Positions 45,173-54,998 of a stretch of 58,639 nt of DNA are shown here, in pieces. Each line of letters opens with the position of its first letter. Within the stretch, counting starts at the first letter, position 1. Below the pieces are notes generated by a model, which was given only the letters and a program-made list of their open reading frames with translations, was not told the DNA's origin and did not search any database. Origin of the DNA: Burkholderiales bacterium (GTDB lineage: Bacteria; Pseudomonadota; Gammaproteobacteria; Burkholderiales; Burkholderiaceae_C); NCBI GenBank assembly GCA_947446855.1, contig CANFIH010000006.1, positions 1 through 58,639 on the forward strand, given 5' to 3'. The position numbers were made by a program, and so were the translations under genes.

Positions 45173-45748
45173 TTAGATTACCCGCAAGACCTTCGCAGGA
45201 TTGCCACCCACCACCACATTGGCCGATATTTTCCCGACCACGACAGCGCCATTGGCGATAACGGAACCATTGCCAATTTCCACGCCCTTCATGATTTTGA
45301 CATTGGAGCCAACAAACACGTCATCCCCGATCAGAACGGATTTGGCTTGTGCCGGATCAGATACACTCCGATCGGCCACAGCGAGTCCATGAAAATCAGA
45401 ATCGTAAATTTCAACATGGGTACCGAACAGGCATCTTTTTCCGATAACTATGGAAACATGCTCTGCAATCGCCACAAAATTGTTATTGATATGCGTGCCT
45501 TCGCCAACCTTGACCGACGAGGCTGCCCCTCTGGCTTCTATATGCATATATCCATTCAGAAAAAAAGGAGAGGGGAAATACCCCAGTTTTACCTTTTTTT
45601 CAAACTCAATGATTCCCTGCCCCAACATCAGAACCGGCTGATTCTTTTCAACCTGACCTTTTGTTGATGCATTTGAAAGCATTCGGTAAAAAATACACCT
45701 GAAAGACTGGATTAGCTTCAGTAATAAATTGGCAAATATACGCCGCAT
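45173..45748 (-). CDS. Hexapeptide-repeat acyltransferase
   Basis: A 191-residue left-handed beta-helix acyltransferase. Repeats of the [LIV]-G-x4 type cover about 75-180 (VKVGEGTHINNN, IGDDVFVGSNVKI, IGNGSVIANGAVV). The SDFHG segment (about 125) supplies the catalytic His. It is likely a sugar O- or N-acetyltransferase for the surface polysaccharide. Its start shares one base with the stop of the aminotransferase (TAATG), so the genes are coupled. Confidence 0.85.
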   Translation of the reverse strand: MRRIFANLLLKLIQSFRCIFYRMLSNASTKGQVEKNQPVLMLGQGIIEFEKKVKLGYFPSPFFLNGYMHIEARGAASSVKVGEGTHINNNFVAIAEHVSIVIGKRCLFGTHVEIYDSDFHGLAVADRSVSDPAQAKSVLIGDDVFVGSNVKIMKGVEIGNGSVIANGAVVVGKISANVVVGGNPAKVLRVI

Positions 45749-46842
45749 TACCCGACTCTTAATAATTTATCAATTACTGTTTCCACGTCATGTGACAGCA
45801 AATGAGGAGAAACAGGCAAGCTCAAAAATTTTCCGGCAATTTCCTCAGCAAGCGGGAAATCACCTCGCGCATAACCCTCGGAAGAATACGCTTGCTGCAG
45901 ATGAGGTGGTATCGGATAGTGAATCATGGTACCAATGCCTGCTTCGCTCATTTGCCTGATCAGCACATCACGTTGCGGGTGTTGGACCACGTATAAATGC
46001 CAGGCTGGTTCGGCCCAATCAGGTACATAAGGCAAGCCCAACCCACATTTCGACAAGCCATTTTGGTATTGGGCCGCAACCGCGCGGCGCCGCAGGTTCC
46101 ACTCATCAAGATAAGCAAGCTTCACCCGCAATATGGCAGCCTGCAAAGGATCAAGGCGGCTATTGAAACCCTGCACCTCGTTTACATACTTGACGCGGGA
46201 TCCGTAATTGCGCAGCACCCGGATACGGTCTGCAATTTGTGGGTCGTTCGTGGTCACGGCGCCTCCATCACCCATGGCGCCCAGGTTCTTTCCGGGATAA
46301 AAACTCCAGGCAACAACATCGCCATGCGCCCCCAGGCGCTTGCCCTTGTAGCGTGCACCATGCGCCTGAGCAGCATCCTCCAATACCTTGACGCCACTTC
46401 TGCCTGCAATCTCCAGAATCGGATCCATATTTGCCGGCTGGCCATACAAATGCACCGGCAAGATAACCTTTGTCCGCGACGTGATGGCGGCCTCGATGCG
46501 CGCCGGATCAATGTTGTAGGTACGGGCGTCCGGCTCCACAGGTACCGGCTTTGCGCCACATTGGCTGACCGCTAGCCATGTGGCTATGTAGGTATTGCTG
46601 GGGACGATAACTTCGTCGCCGGCACCAACGCCCAGCGCCCTCAAGGACAGATGCAAGGCATCGAGGCCATTGGCGACGCCCACTGCATGGTTGGCGCCAC
46701 AATATGCCGCAAAGTCTTCCTCAAACTGGTCAACTTCAGCACCGCCGATAAACCAGCCCGACTGTATTACCCTGGAAATAGCCTCATCAATTTCCGTCTT
46801 TAACTCTTGGTAAGGTGCCTTCAGGTCAAGAAACTGAATCAT
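45748..46842 (-). CDS. PLP sugar aminotransferase (DegT/DnrJ/EryC1, FdtB/QdtB-like)
   Basis: A 364-residue aspartate-aminotransferase-fold enzyme. PLP Lys185 lies in [14 protein letters not shown] and the phosphate-binding region is DAAQAHGA. The close relatives FdtB and QdtB aminate dTDP-3-keto-6-deoxyhexose to the 3-amino sugar. Here it overlaps the gene for a fused acetyltransferase-ketoisomerase by 4 nt, so the pair makes dTDP-Fuc3NAc or dTDP-Qui3NAc. The stereochemistry is not determined by sequence. Confidence 0.9.
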   Translation of the reverse strand: MIQFLDLKAPYQELKTEIDEAISRVIQSGWFIGGAEVDQFEEDFAAYCGANHAVGVANGLDALHLSLRALGVGAGDEVIVPSNTYIATWLAVSQCGAKPVPVEPDARTYNIDPARIEAAITSRTKVILPVHLYGQPANMDPILEIAGRSGVKVLEDAAQAHGARYKGKRLGAHGDVVAWSFYPGKNLGAMGDGGAVTTNDPQIADRIRVLRNYGSRVKYVNEVQGFNSRLDPLQAAILRVKLAYLDEWNLRRRAVAAQYQNGLSKCGLGLPYVPDWAEPAWHLYVVQHPQRDVLIRQMSEAGIGTMIHYPIPPHLQQAYSSEGYARGDFPLAEEIAGKFLSLPVSPHLLSHDVETVIDKLLRVG

Positions 46843-47777
46843 ACTTCTGCTCCCACCAATTTTCGAAAGTCAGCATAATTGCGGATGTAGTCGCTGTTGT
46901 CGTAATAATGGGATGCATAAACCAGCAGCACCGCGTCAGCCGAATATTTGTATTGGATACCCCACACCATGGGTGGCAAATAGATGCCCATATCCGGCCC
47001 CTCAAGGACGAATTCCTGACGGTTCTTGCCGTCATCGGCCACCACCGCGCAACTGCCCCTCACACAGATCAAAAATTGATGGCACTCACGGTGAGCATGC
47101 TCCCCGCGCGTTTCCTTGCTGGGTACGTCAAAGACCATGAAATAACGATTGGGTATGAATGGGATACTGCGATCAAATTCACCAACCGTCAGACTTCCAC
47201 GGATATCTGCAATCCGGGGCATCCGGTGAAAGGTAACCCCGGAAACCAGTGTTGCCTGAGCACCCAAAGCTGAAGTTGCCCTTGCACCAGCGACTGCCTT
47301 GTTTTTTTCTGCATCAACGTAACCCACAATTTTGGCCGGGTTTCCGACAACGATTGCATTGGGTGGCACCGAACGGGTGACCACCGCTCCCGCCGCAACC
47401 ATGGAATTTTCGCCGATCGTAATGCCTGGCAATATGGTTGCACCCGCACCTATCGAAGCACCAGTTTCCACAAGCGTTACGAGAAATTTTTCGGGCGTTT
47501 TTTTACTACGCGGAAAAATGTCATTTGCGAAGGTTGCATTAGGGCCAATAAATACGTCATCTCCAACCCGTAAGCCATCCCATAGCTGCACGCCACTCTT
47601 AACTGTGACGCGATCACCGACGACCACATCATTCTCAATCAGGCAATGCGAGCAAATGTTGCAATTCTCTCCTATTCTGGCACCAGGTAGCACAATAGAA
47701 TATTGCCAGATACGAGTACCGTTACCTATTTTTAAAGTTTGAACATCGGCAAGTTTATTAACAACTGGGTTTATCAT
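46839..47777 (-). CDS. Bifunctional acetyltransferase / dTDP-hexose 3,4-ketoisomerase fusion (FdtD-like)
   Basis: A 312-residue two-domain protein. The N-terminal left-handed beta-helix (about 10-155) has hexapeptide repeats and the FANDIFPR active-site block of 3-amino sugar N-acetyltransferases. The C-terminal cupin (about 180-305) is WxcM/QdtA-like with [14 protein letters not shown] similar fusion, FdtD from Shewanella denitrificans, is known. With the downstream aminotransferase this supplies three activities from two genes for dTDP-Fuc3NAc or Qui3NAc. The upstream dTDP-glucose genes (rmlA, rmlB) are not in this window. Confidence 0.88.
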   Translation of the reverse strand: MINPVVNKLADVQTLKIGNGTRIWQYSIVLPGARIGENCNICSHCLIENDVVVGDRVTVKSGVQLWDGLRVGDDVFIGPNATFANDIFPRSKKTPEKFLVTLVETGASIGAGATILPGITIGENSMVAAGAVVTRSVPPNAIVVGNPAKIVGYVDAEKNKAVAGARATSALGAQATLVSGVTFHRMPRIADIRGSLTVGEFDRSIPFIPNRYFMVFDVPSKETRGEHAHRECHQFLICVRGSCAVVADDGKNRQEFVLEGPDMGIYLPPMVWGIQYKYSADAVLLVYASHYYDNSDYIRNYADFRKLVGAEV

Positions 47778-48047
47778 GATAATTTCTCGGGAAAATTAAC
47801 TTATTACAAAGCAGAAATTATTTAATTCAATTTTTTTCTTAGGCGATGTTATGAATAATTAAAAACAACTGACCTAGAAAATAGATAGTTTTCAAATGAC
47901 TGGACTTAACGCACATCCACTTGAAGCGACGACCCTTTTCCAAAACTCATAACAAATATTTCCTGAAATGGACTTACCACAAACACACAAGCCGTAGATT
48001 TATACAGAGCCCCCAAAAAAATACAGATTAAATAGTCAACCCATTTT
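47778..48047. other. AT-rich intergenic stretch within the polysaccharide locus
   Basis: These 270 bp between gmd and the FdtD-like gene are clearly AT-rich, with runs such as TTTTTTT (rc AAAAAAA) and few G/C clusters. No reading frame is convincing on either strand. It probably holds the promoter of the leftward sugar-modification genes and may mark the junction of an imported segment. Confidence 0.5.
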
Positions 48048-49154
48048 TTACTCTACACTCACATTGACGCTATACCCATTCGCCTTCAGCAACGCATGCT
48101 GCTTGGCCTTGGCAAAATCGTTGGCAACCATCTCGCTGCACATTTCTTGCGCTGTGATCTCCGGCACCCAGCCCAGTTTCTGTTTGGCCTTGGACGGGTC
48201 GCCCAATAGCGTATCCACTTCAGCCGGACGGAAATAGCGCGGGTCGATTTTCACAATGGGCTTGTCACCCCAGTATCCCACCTCGTCCACGCCCTGCCCT
48301 TGCCATGTGAGTGGCATGCCCAGTTCGGCGGCAGTCCATTCAATAAACTGGCGCACGCTGTATTGCTTGCCGGTGGCAATGACGAAATCTTCTGCCTGGT
48401 CCTGCTGCAACATCATCCATTGCATGCGCACGTAGTCTTTGGCGTGGCCCCAGTCGCGCAGGGCATCGATGTTGCCCATGTACAGGCAGTCTTCCAGGCC
48501 CTGGCTGATGTTGGCCAGGCCGCGGGTGATCTTGCGGGTGACAAAGGTTTCGCCTCGGCGCGGGCTTTCGTGGTTGAACAGGATGCCGTTGCAGGCATAC
48601 ATGCCATAGGCCTCGCGGTAGTTCACCGTGATCCAGTAGGCGTACATCTTGGCGGCCGCATAGGGGCTGCGCGGATAAAAGGGGGTGGTTTCCTTTTGCG
48701 GGGTTTCCTGCACCAGGCCATACAACTCGGAGGTGGAGGCTTGGTAGAAGCGGGTTTTTTTCTCCAGCCCCAGGATGCGGATGGCTTCCAGCAGCCGCAG
48801 CGTGCCCAAGCCGTCAACGTCGGCGGTGTATTCCGGGCTCTCGAAACTCACCGCGACGTGGCTTTGTGCACCCAGGTTATAGATCTCGTCGGGCTGGGTT
48901 TCCTGCACGATGCGCACCAAGTTGCTGGTGTCGCTGAGGTCACCGTAATGCAGCTTGAAGCGGGCATTTTCGATGTGCGGGTCCTGGTAAATGTGGTCCA
49001 CCCGCTCGGTGTTGAAGCTGGACGCCCGGCGCTTGATGCCGTGAACGGTGTAGCCTTTTTCCAGCAGGAACTCAGCCAGATAGGAACCATCCTGCCCTGT
49101 GATGCCAGTGATCAGGGCGACTTTAGGTGTAGTAGATACGGCGGATGTACTCAT
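48048..49154 (-). CDS. gmd: GDP-mannose 4,6-dehydratase
   Basis: First step of GDP-L-fucose synthesis: GDP-mannose to GDP-4-keto-6-deoxymannose. The 368-residue extended SDR has the NADP motif [14 protein letters not shown], the [15 protein letters not shown] segment that binds substrate, the catalytic STSELYG and [10 protein letters not shown]. It shares a 4 nt overlap with fcl upstream. The next gene downstream is 270 bp away across an AT-rich gap. Confidence 0.96.
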   Translation of the reverse strand: MSTSAVSTTPKVALITGITGQDGSYLAEFLLEKGYTVHGIKRRASSFNTERVDHIYQDPHIENARFKLHYGDLSDTSNLVRIVQETQPDEIYNLGAQSHVAVSFESPEYTADVDGLGTLRLLEAIRILGLEKKTRFYQASTSELYGLVQETPQKETTPFYPRSPYAAAKMYAYWITVNYREAYGMYACNGILFNHESPRRGETFVTRKITRGLANISQGLEDCLYMGNIDALRDWGHAKDYVRMQWMMLQQDQAEDFVIATGKQYSVRQFIEWTAAELGMPLTWQGQGVDEVGYWGDKPIVKIDPRYFRPAEVDTLLGDPSKAKQKLGWVPEITAQEMCSEMVANDFAKAKQHALLKANGYSVNVSVE

Positions 49155-50125
49155 GCGTGATTCTTCACAAAATCTTCATAGGCCTTCTGCAGGCCGACAG
49201 TTAGTGCAACGCGGGCGCTCCAACCCAGGTGGTTGATGCGGCTGCTGTCCATCAGCTTGCGCGGTGCGCCGTCGGGCTTGGAAGGGTCAAAGTCAATCGC
49301 GCCTTGGAAGCCCGTCACCTGGGCGATCAACTGCGCCACTTCGGCAATGCGGACATCCTGCCCGCAACCCACGTTGATGTGGCTTTGCATAGGCGCAGTG
49401 TGCTGGTCGTAGATGGCCTTTTCCAGGTTCATAACGTGCACACTGGCTGCGGCCATGTCGTCCACATACAGAAACTCGCGTTTCGGTGTACCTGTTCCCC
49501 AGATGGTGACCTTGGGGGCGGCATTGGCCTTGGCCTCATGGAAGCGGCGGATCAGTGCCGGTATCACATGGCTATTTTCAGGGTGGTAGTTGTCACCCGG
49601 GCCATACAGGTTGGTGGGCATGACGCTACGGTAGTCAATGCCGAGGCTTGCCCCATATTGGCGGTTGTAGCTCTCACAGAGCTTGATGCCGGCGATCTTG
49701 GCAATGGCATAGGGCTCATTGGTGGGTTCCAGGGTGCCGGTGAGCAAGGCGGCCTCGCTCATGGGCTGTGGTGCCAGGCGCGGGTAGATGCAACTGCTGC
49801 CCAAAATCAGAAGCTTTTTGACGCCATTGCGAAAGGCAGCGTCCACCACATTGGCCTGCATCATCAGGTTTTCGTAGATGAAGTCGGCCGGAAAGCTGTT
49901 GTTGGCCAGGATGCCGCCGACCTTGGCTGCGGCCAAATAGACCTGATCGGGCTTCTCGGCGGCAAAAAATGCCTGTACCTGCGCCTGGTTGCACAGGTCC
50001 AGCTCGGCATGGGTACGGGTGATGAGCGCGCTGGCCGGAATGCCACCTGCGAGCAAGGTACGCACAATGGCCGAGCCCACCATACCGCGGTGGCCGGCTA
50101 TATAAATCTTGGGGGTGGAGGGCAT
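49151..50125 (-). CDS. fcl: GDP-L-fucose synthase
   Basis: A 324-residue extended SDR with 3,5-epimerase and 4-reductase activity that completes GDP-L-fucose. The NADP motif is [12 protein letters not shown], and the catalytic residues are in LGSSCIYPR (Ser, Cys) and YAIAK (Tyr, Lys). It is translationally coupled to gmd and is the first gene of the polysaccharide series, 93 bp from the unrelated acyl reductase gene. Confidence 0.96.
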   Translation of the reverse strand: MPSTPKIYIAGHRGMVGSAIVRTLLAGGIPASALITRTHAELDLCNQAQVQAFFAAEKPDQVYLAAAKVGGILANNSFPADFIYENLMMQANVVDAAFRNGVKKLLILGSSCIYPRLAPQPMSEAALLTGTLEPTNEPYAIAKIAGIKLCESYNRQYGASLGIDYRSVMPTNLYGPGDNYHPENSHVIPALIRRFHEAKANAAPKVTIWGTGTPKREFLYVDDMAAASVHVMNLEKAIYDQHTAPMQSHINVGCGQDVRIAEVAQLIAQVTGFQGAIDFDPSKPDGAPRKLMDSSRINHLGWSARVALTVGLQKAYEDFVKNHA

Positions 50126-50217
50126 GCAATATGTTTTGTGTCTTACGCCCGATTATCCACGGGGAAAACATATAAGGGCTCCCATGCGCCCTTCACTGCC
50201 GGGCGCAGCACAAGTTG

Positions 50218-52227
50218 CTAAAAATGTATCCCCCGCATCATCTGCTGCAACGCCACCGCCTCCGGCGACAGTTGCTGCTTCGCAGGCTTGTCCCCCGGCT
50301 TAGCCCCCTTGGCCGCTGACGAGTCCGGGAACATGCGAAAGCTGGTGTTCATGGCGATTTGGGCAATGCGGGGTACCAGGGCGTGCAGCACCTCGCCGGC
50401 GATACCCAGCCGGGTGGCCACGCGCACCGGTTTGAAGATGCAAGCCTCGGCCACCATGTCGGCCGCTTCCTCGGGCGAGAGGGTGGGCACGTTCTTGTAG
50501 ATGTTGGTGGGTGCAATCATGGGCGTGCGCACCAGCGGCATGTTGATGGTGGTAAACGAGATGCCCTGGTCGGCAAACTCGCTGGAGGCGCAGCGCGTCC
50601 AGGCGTCCAGCGCGGCCTTGGAGGCCACATAGGCGCTGAAGCGCGGTGCATTGGTCAGTACGCCGATCGAGCTGATGTTGACCACATGGCCCTTCTTTTT
50701 GGCCACCATGCCGGGCAGCAGGCCCATGGTGACGCGCAAGGACCCGAAGTAATTGAGCTGCATGGTGCGCTCGTAGTCGTGAAAACGGTCGTAGCTGGAC
50801 TCGATGGCGCGGCGAATCGACCGGCCGGCATTGTTGATCAAAATGTCCACGCCACCGTGGTTGGTTTCCAGCAACTGGGTGAAGCGGTCGCAATCGGCCA
50901 TGTCGGCAATGTCCACCGCATAGGCAACAAAGTTGTAACCCCGGTCTTTGGCTTCTCTACAGGCCTCGTCCAGCTTGTCCTGGTCACGGCCGCAGATGAG
51001 GGTGATGGCGCCGGCCTCGGCAAACTTGTGGGCCGCAGCCAGGCCAATGCCGGACGAGCCGCCGGTCACTAGCACCACTTTGCCGCCCACCGTGCCGCGC
51101 AGGCTGTGGTCCAGGTGCAGGGCCGGGTCCAGGTGGCGCTCCCAATAATCCCACAGGCGCCAGGCATAGTCGGGCAGCTTGGGGCAGACGATCCCACTGC
51201 CCTTGAGCGCGGCCTGCATGTCGCGGCAGTCAAAGCGCGTGGGGTAGTTCACAAAGGTCAGCATGTCGTCCGGCAGGCCCAGGTCCTTCATGACGGCGTT
51301 GCGGATGCGGCGCACGGGCGCCAGCGCCATCAGGCCCTTGCTGATGCTGCGCGGGATAAAGCCCAAGAGCGCGGCGTTGATGAACACATTCATCTTGGGC
51401 GCGTGCGCGGCCTTGCTGAAGATGTCCAGCACATCGCCCACGCGGTAGCCATCCGGGTCCACCAGGTGGTAGCACTTTTTGGCGATAGCGGGTTTGTGGC
51501 TGATGGCGTCCAGCGCGTCCACCACAAAGTCCACCGGCACGATGTTGATGCGCCCGCCTTCCAGGCCGATGGTGGGCATCCAGGGCGGCAATATCTGGCG
51601 CATGCGCTGGATCAGTTTGAAGAAGTAATACGGCCCGTCAATCTTGTCCATCTCGCCACTTTTGCTGTCTCCCACCACCATGGCCGGGCGGTAGACCGTC
51701 CAGGGGGTCTTGCATTCGGTGCGCACGATTTTTTCGCTCTCGTGCTTGGTCAGGAAGTACGGGTGCTCGTAGTTCTCGGCTTCCTCAAACATGTCTTCGC
51801 GGAACACGCCCTCATACAGACCGGCGGCCGCAATGCTGGAGACGTGGTGGAAGTGCCCGGCGTCTATGGCCCGGGCCAGTTCCACGGTATTGCGGGTGCC
51901 CTCGATGTTGACGGCAATCTGGCTTTCGGCGTCAGCATCCAGATCGTAAATGGCGGCCAGGTGGTAGAAGTGGTCGATCTGCGCCTTCAGGGCTTTGATG
52001 GTGTCGGCTGCAAGCCCCAGTTTTTTGCCGGTCAGGTCCCCAAAAACCGGCAGGGCGCGGGCTGCGCTTTTGGCGTCCTTCAAGCCCCAGAATTCCCGCA
52101 ATGCGTCCACCTTGCCCGCGCTTTCCCTGCGGATCAAAAAATGCACGACGGCACCCTTGCGCTCCAGCAACTTCTTGACGAGCCGCTTGCCAATAAAGCC
52201 GGTGGCACCGGTCACAAAATACTGCAT
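50218..52227 (-). CDS. Two-domain fatty acyl-CoA reductase (FAR, alcohol-forming)
   Basis: A 669-residue protein with two SDR modules. The N-terminal extended SDR (about 1-370) has TGATGFIG at 6-13 and YxxxK at YFLTK. The C-terminal classical SDR (about 380-620) has VTGGSSGIG, NNAG, and YVASK. Length and sequence blocks (for example FREDMFEEAEN and GEMDKIDGPYYFFKL) closely match, from memory, the Marinobacter FAR that reduces acyl-CoA to fatty alcohol via an aldehyde. In a locus with a wax ester synthase, this supplies the alcohol. Alternative: an unrelated SDR fusion. Confidence 0.82.
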   Translation of the reverse strand: MQYFVTGATGFIGKRLVKKLLERKGAVVHFLIRRESAGKVDALREFWGLKDAKSAARALPVFGDLTGKKLGLAADTIKALKAQIDHFYHLAAIYDLDADAESQIAVNIEGTRNTVELARAIDAGHFHHVSSIAAAGLYEGVFREDMFEEAENYEHPYFLTKHESEKIVRTECKTPWTVYRPAMVVGDSKSGEMDKIDGPYYFFKLIQRMRQILPPWMPTIGLEGGRINIVPVDFVVDALDAISHKPAIAKKCYHLVDPDGYRVGDVLDIFSKAAHAPKMNVFINAALLGFIPRSISKGLMALAPVRRIRNAVMKDLGLPDDMLTFVNYPTRFDCRDMQAALKGSGIVCPKLPDYAWRLWDYWERHLDPALHLDHSLRGTVGGKVVLVTGGSSGIGLAAAHKFAEAGAITLICGRDQDKLDEACREAKDRGYNFVAYAVDIADMADCDRFTQLLETNHGGVDILINNAGRSIRRAIESSYDRFHDYERTMQLNYFGSLRVTMGLLPGMVAKKKGHVVNISSIGVLTNAPRFSAYVASKAALDAWTRCASSEFADQGISFTTINMPLVRTPMIAPTNIYKNVPTLSPEEAADMVAEACIFKPVRVATRLGIAGEVLHALVPRIAQIAMNTSFRMFPDSSAAKGAKPGDKPAKQQLSPEAVALQQMMRGIHF

Positions 52228-52312
52228 AGGTACTCCTTGTTATAGCCGGTCATTCTGACTGAAGCGCCAGAACACGCCGTTCAGCATTAACCCCAAGAGT
52301 GCCCTTCTAGGA

Positions 52313-52353
52313 TGCACTCCCTATATCTCGGTGGCGTGAGCGCGTAGAGTGCA
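52313..52353. promoter_or_regulatory. Inverted TGCACTC/GAGTGCA pair upstream of the phasin gene
   Basis: TGCACTC at 52313-52319 and GAGTGCA at 52347-52353 are perfect mirror halves 27 bp apart, ending 24 bp before the phasin ATG. The TGC-rich character recalls PhaR or PhaD sites. The position near the promoter suggests a repressor site, but binding is inferred only. Confidence 0.35.
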
Positions 52354-52377
52354 AACAATTCATTCAGGAGCGATTCC

Positions 52378-52941
52378 ATGGTCACAAAGATTCAGAAAAA
52401 GGCAACCCCGAAATCCGAGGCTGCGCCCCTTTCCAGTTCTGTCAAAGATTCCGCCCAGCAAATCTGGCAAGCCGGTTTGGGCGCCTTCACCCGCGCACAG
52501 GCTGAAGGCAGCAAGGCCTTCGAAGCCCTGGTCAAAGAAGGCGTAAGCATGCAACGCAAAACCCAATCGGCGGCCGAAGAGCGCATTGCCGAGGCCACCA
52601 GCAAAATGACCAGCATGGCCACGGACATCACCAGCAAGGCCACGGGCCAGTGGGACAAACTGGAAAGCATTTTTGAAGACCGCGTTGCCAAGGCCCTGAA
52701 CAAGCTTGGCGTGCCTTCGGCCAAGGACGTGTCTGCCCTGATCGAACGTATTGACGAGCTCAACCTGGCCGTGCAGAAGCTTTCTGGCAAAGCGCCAGCA
52801 AAAAAGGCCGCCGTCAAAGCAGCCGTCAAGCCGGCAGTAGCCCCTGCACCGGCCAAGAAAGCAGCGGCAAAAGCCCCGGCCAAGAGCGCGAGAAAAACTG
52901 CGGTGAAAGCCAAGCCGGCGGCCGCAAGCAAGCAGCCATGA
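52378..52941 (+). CDS. Phasin (PhaI/PhaF-type granule-associated protein)
   Basis: A 187-residue phasin. The amphipathic helical phasin domain covers about 20-140 (IWQAGLGAFTRAQAEG is the hallmark). The C-terminal tail (about 140-187) is a run of Ala/Lys/Pro repeats (AKKAAAKAPAKS) like PhaF, which binds DNA and aids granule partitioning. It coats PHA or other lipid inclusions. A GGAGCG ribosome site precedes the ATG. An intrinsic terminator follows, so it is a separate unit. Confidence 0.9.
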   Translation: MVTKIQKKATPKSEAAPLSSSVKDSAQQIWQAGLGAFTRAQAEGSKAFEALVKEGVSMQRKTQSAAEERIAEATSKMTSMATDITSKATGQWDKLESIFEDRVAKALNKLGVPSAKDVSALIERIDELNLAVQKLSGKAPAKKAAVKAAVKPAVAPAPAKKAAAKAPAKSARKTAVKAKPAAASKQP

Positions 52942-52968
52942 AAAGGGGCACCGCCATTCACACCACAC

Positions 52969-52990
52969 AAGGCGCCCAGGCGCCTTTTTT
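52969..52990 (+). terminator. Intrinsic terminator of the phasin gene
   Basis: AAGGCG (52969-52974) pairs with CGCCTT (52981-52986) across the 6 nt loop CCCAGG, followed by a run of T ending at 52990. It lies 27 bp after the phasin stop. Confidence 0.85.
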
Positions 52991-53059
52991 AATGCTGCAA
53001 AGCAGCACATGAATTAGCCCTCCATTCACACAAGCCCTCTACACTTTGCCGGTACGCCC

Positions 53060-54307
53060 ATGAAAAAAATCCCAAAACAAGCACCCAGAATCGCACTGGC
53101 ACTGGCTGGCGGCGGGCCTTTGGGTGCGATCTACGAAGTCGGAGCCATGTGCGCGCTGGAGGAGTCCTTGCTCGGGCTCGATTTCACCCGACTGCAGCAT
53201 TACGTGGGCGTGTCGGCCGGTGCTTTTATCGCAGCCTCTCTGGCCAATGGCATGAGCCCGCGCGCCTTGTATGCCGCGTTTATCGGCAACGATGCATCCC
53301 TCACCGAGAGCTTCGATCCCTCCTGGTTGATGGAGCCGGCCTACGGCGAATTCGCCCAACGGGGACGCCTGCTGCCGGGCTTGCTGGCCTCGGCTGCGTG
53401 GCACCTCGCCTTCGGGCGCAAGTCACTCACCCGGGCCTTGGAAAGCCTGGCCCCGGCATTGCCCACCGGGGCGTTTTCCAACCTGCAGGTCCATACGCAA
53501 TTGGCGCAGTTATTCAGCGCGGCGGGACGCAGCAACGACTTTCGCAAGCTCAAGACCAAGCTCACGCTGGTTGCCACCAATCTCGACAGCTCGGAGCCCA
53601 CGCCCTTTGGCCGTCCGGGCTGGGACCACATTCCCATTTCGCAGGCGGTGCAGGCCAGCTCTGCCCTGCCCGGCCTGTTCCCGCCGGTCGAGATTGAAGG
53701 CCAGTACTATGTGGACGGCGCCCTGAAAAAAACCATGCACGCCTCGGTGGCGCTGGACGATGGAGTGGACTTGCTGATCTGCCTGAACCCGCTGGTGCCC
53801 TTTAATGCCACCGCCCCCCTCAACATGGACGCCATGGAGCCGGGACTGCGCCCAGCCAAGCGCAAGATTCCGCGCATTGTGGAAGGCGGGCTGCCCTCGG
53901 TGCTGAGCCAGACCTTCCGTTCCCTGATTCACTCGCGCATGGAGCTGGGCATGCGGAACTACGCCAGCCAATACCCGGACACCGACATCATCCTGATCGA
54001 ACCGGACCACCGCGACCCCGAGCTGTATCTTGCCAACACCTTCAGTTACACCCAGCGCCGCCATCTGGCGGAGCACGCTTACCAGCAAACCCGCGAACTG
54101 CTGCGCTCGGAGGCCACCGGCCTGTCGGCCAAGCTGCAGTGGCACGGCATCCGCCTGAACCATGCCGCCCTGGATGACACCCAACGCCGCCTGGCACCGC
54201 CCTACAGTGCGCCTACCCGCATCGGGCGCTCGATGACCGGGCTGCAGCAAAGTCTGAACGACCTCACAGACTTTGCCGCGCGTCGTGCCACTCCCACCAG
54301 CCACTAA
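53060..54307 (+). CDS. Patatin-like phospholipase
   Basis: A 415-residue patatin-domain hydrolase. The oxyanion loop GGGPLGAIYE is at about 17-26, the nucleophile Ser52 lies in GVSAG (50-54), and the catalytic Asp219 in VDGA. The C-terminal about 100 residues (LANTFSYTQRRH onward) have no clear family. It presumably hydrolyses acyl esters at lipid surfaces. It lies between the phasin and the TetR regulator and could mobilise stored lipid. Location is likely cytoplasmic, as there is no signal peptide. Confidence 0.87.
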   Translation: MKKIPKQAPRIALALAGGGPLGAIYEVGAMCALEESLLGLDFTRLQHYVGVSAGAFIAASLANGMSPRALYAAFIGNDASLTESFDPSWLMEPAYGEFAQRGRLLPGLLASAAWHLAFGRKSLTRALESLAPALPTGAFSNLQVHTQLAQLFSAAGRSNDFRKLKTKLTLVATNLDSSEPTPFGRPGWDHIPISQAVQASSALPGLFPPVEIEGQYYVDGALKKTMHASVALDDGVDLLICLNPLVPFNATAPLNMDAMEPGLRPAKRKIPRIVEGGLPSVLSQTFRSLIHSRMELGMRNYASQYPDTDIILIEPDHRDPELYLANTFSYTQRRHLAEHAYQQTRELLRSEATGLSAKLQWHGIRLNHAALDDTQRRLAPPYSAPTRIGRSMTGLQQSLNDLTDFAARRATPTSH

Positions 54308-54322
54308 GACCGGGATCTTCCT

Positions 54323-54988
54323 ATGGCAAAAAAAGCCCCCCGCCGCACCGCCGAACGCATTCTGGAAGTGACGCTGGAGCTCTTCAACCGCTTTGGCGAG
54401 CCCAATGTATCGACCACGCTGATCTCGGCCGAAATGGGCATCAGTCCGGGCAACCTGTACTACCACTATCCGGCCAAGGACGAGCTGATCAACGCCTTGT
54501 TCGACAAGTACGAGACCGCGCTCACCGAATTACTCAACGCCAGCGACAACGTGCGCGACGTGGAAGACGCCTGGTTCTTCATGCACACGCTGTTTGAGTT
54601 GATCTGGCAATACCGCTTTTTGTACCGCGACCTGAACGACCTGCTGAGCAAGAACCGCCGCCTGGAAACGCACTTCCAGTCCGTACTGAAAAGCAAAACC
54701 CGCTCCGTCAAGGCCATGCTCGACAGCATGAGCCGCAGCGGTGCCATCCGCATGGACTCGCGCGAAATGGAGCCCACTGCCACCAGCATGGTGGTGGTGC
54801 TGACCTACTGGCTCAGTTTTGAATACGTGCGCGATCCGCGCAAGGCGCTGGAGCCCGAAAGCGCCCAGGCCGCCCTGCTGCGCGGGGCCCACCATGTGCT
54901 CAACCTGCTGGGACCCTACCTGGAGGCCGGACAGCGCACCCACCTGCTCAGCCTGGCAGGCGCCTACAGCGCACCGGTCAAGCCCTAA
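54323..54988 (+). CDS. TetR-family regulator (PhaD-like)
   Basis: A 221-residue TetR protein. The helix-turn-helix covers about 12-58 (VSTTLISAEMGISPGNLYYHY), and the ligand-binding domain follows. The NLYYHYPAKDELI segment and overall length match PhaD, the regulator of PHA granule genes in pseudomonads. It lies 15 bp after the lipase gene and 10 bp before the helical-repeat gene, so the three form one operon. Ligand and operator are unknown. Confidence 0.85.
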   Translation: MAKKAPRRTAERILEVTLELFNRFGEPNVSTTLISAEMGISPGNLYYHYPAKDELINALFDKYETALTELLNASDNVRDVEDAWFFMHTLFELIWQYRFLYRDLNDLLSKNRRLETHFQSVLKSKTRSVKAMLDSMSRSGAIRMDSREMEPTATSMVVVLTYWLSFEYVRDPRKALEPESAQAALLRGAHHVLNLLGPYLEAGQRTHLLSLAGAYSAPVKP

Positions 54989-54998
54989 GGGTTGCAAT

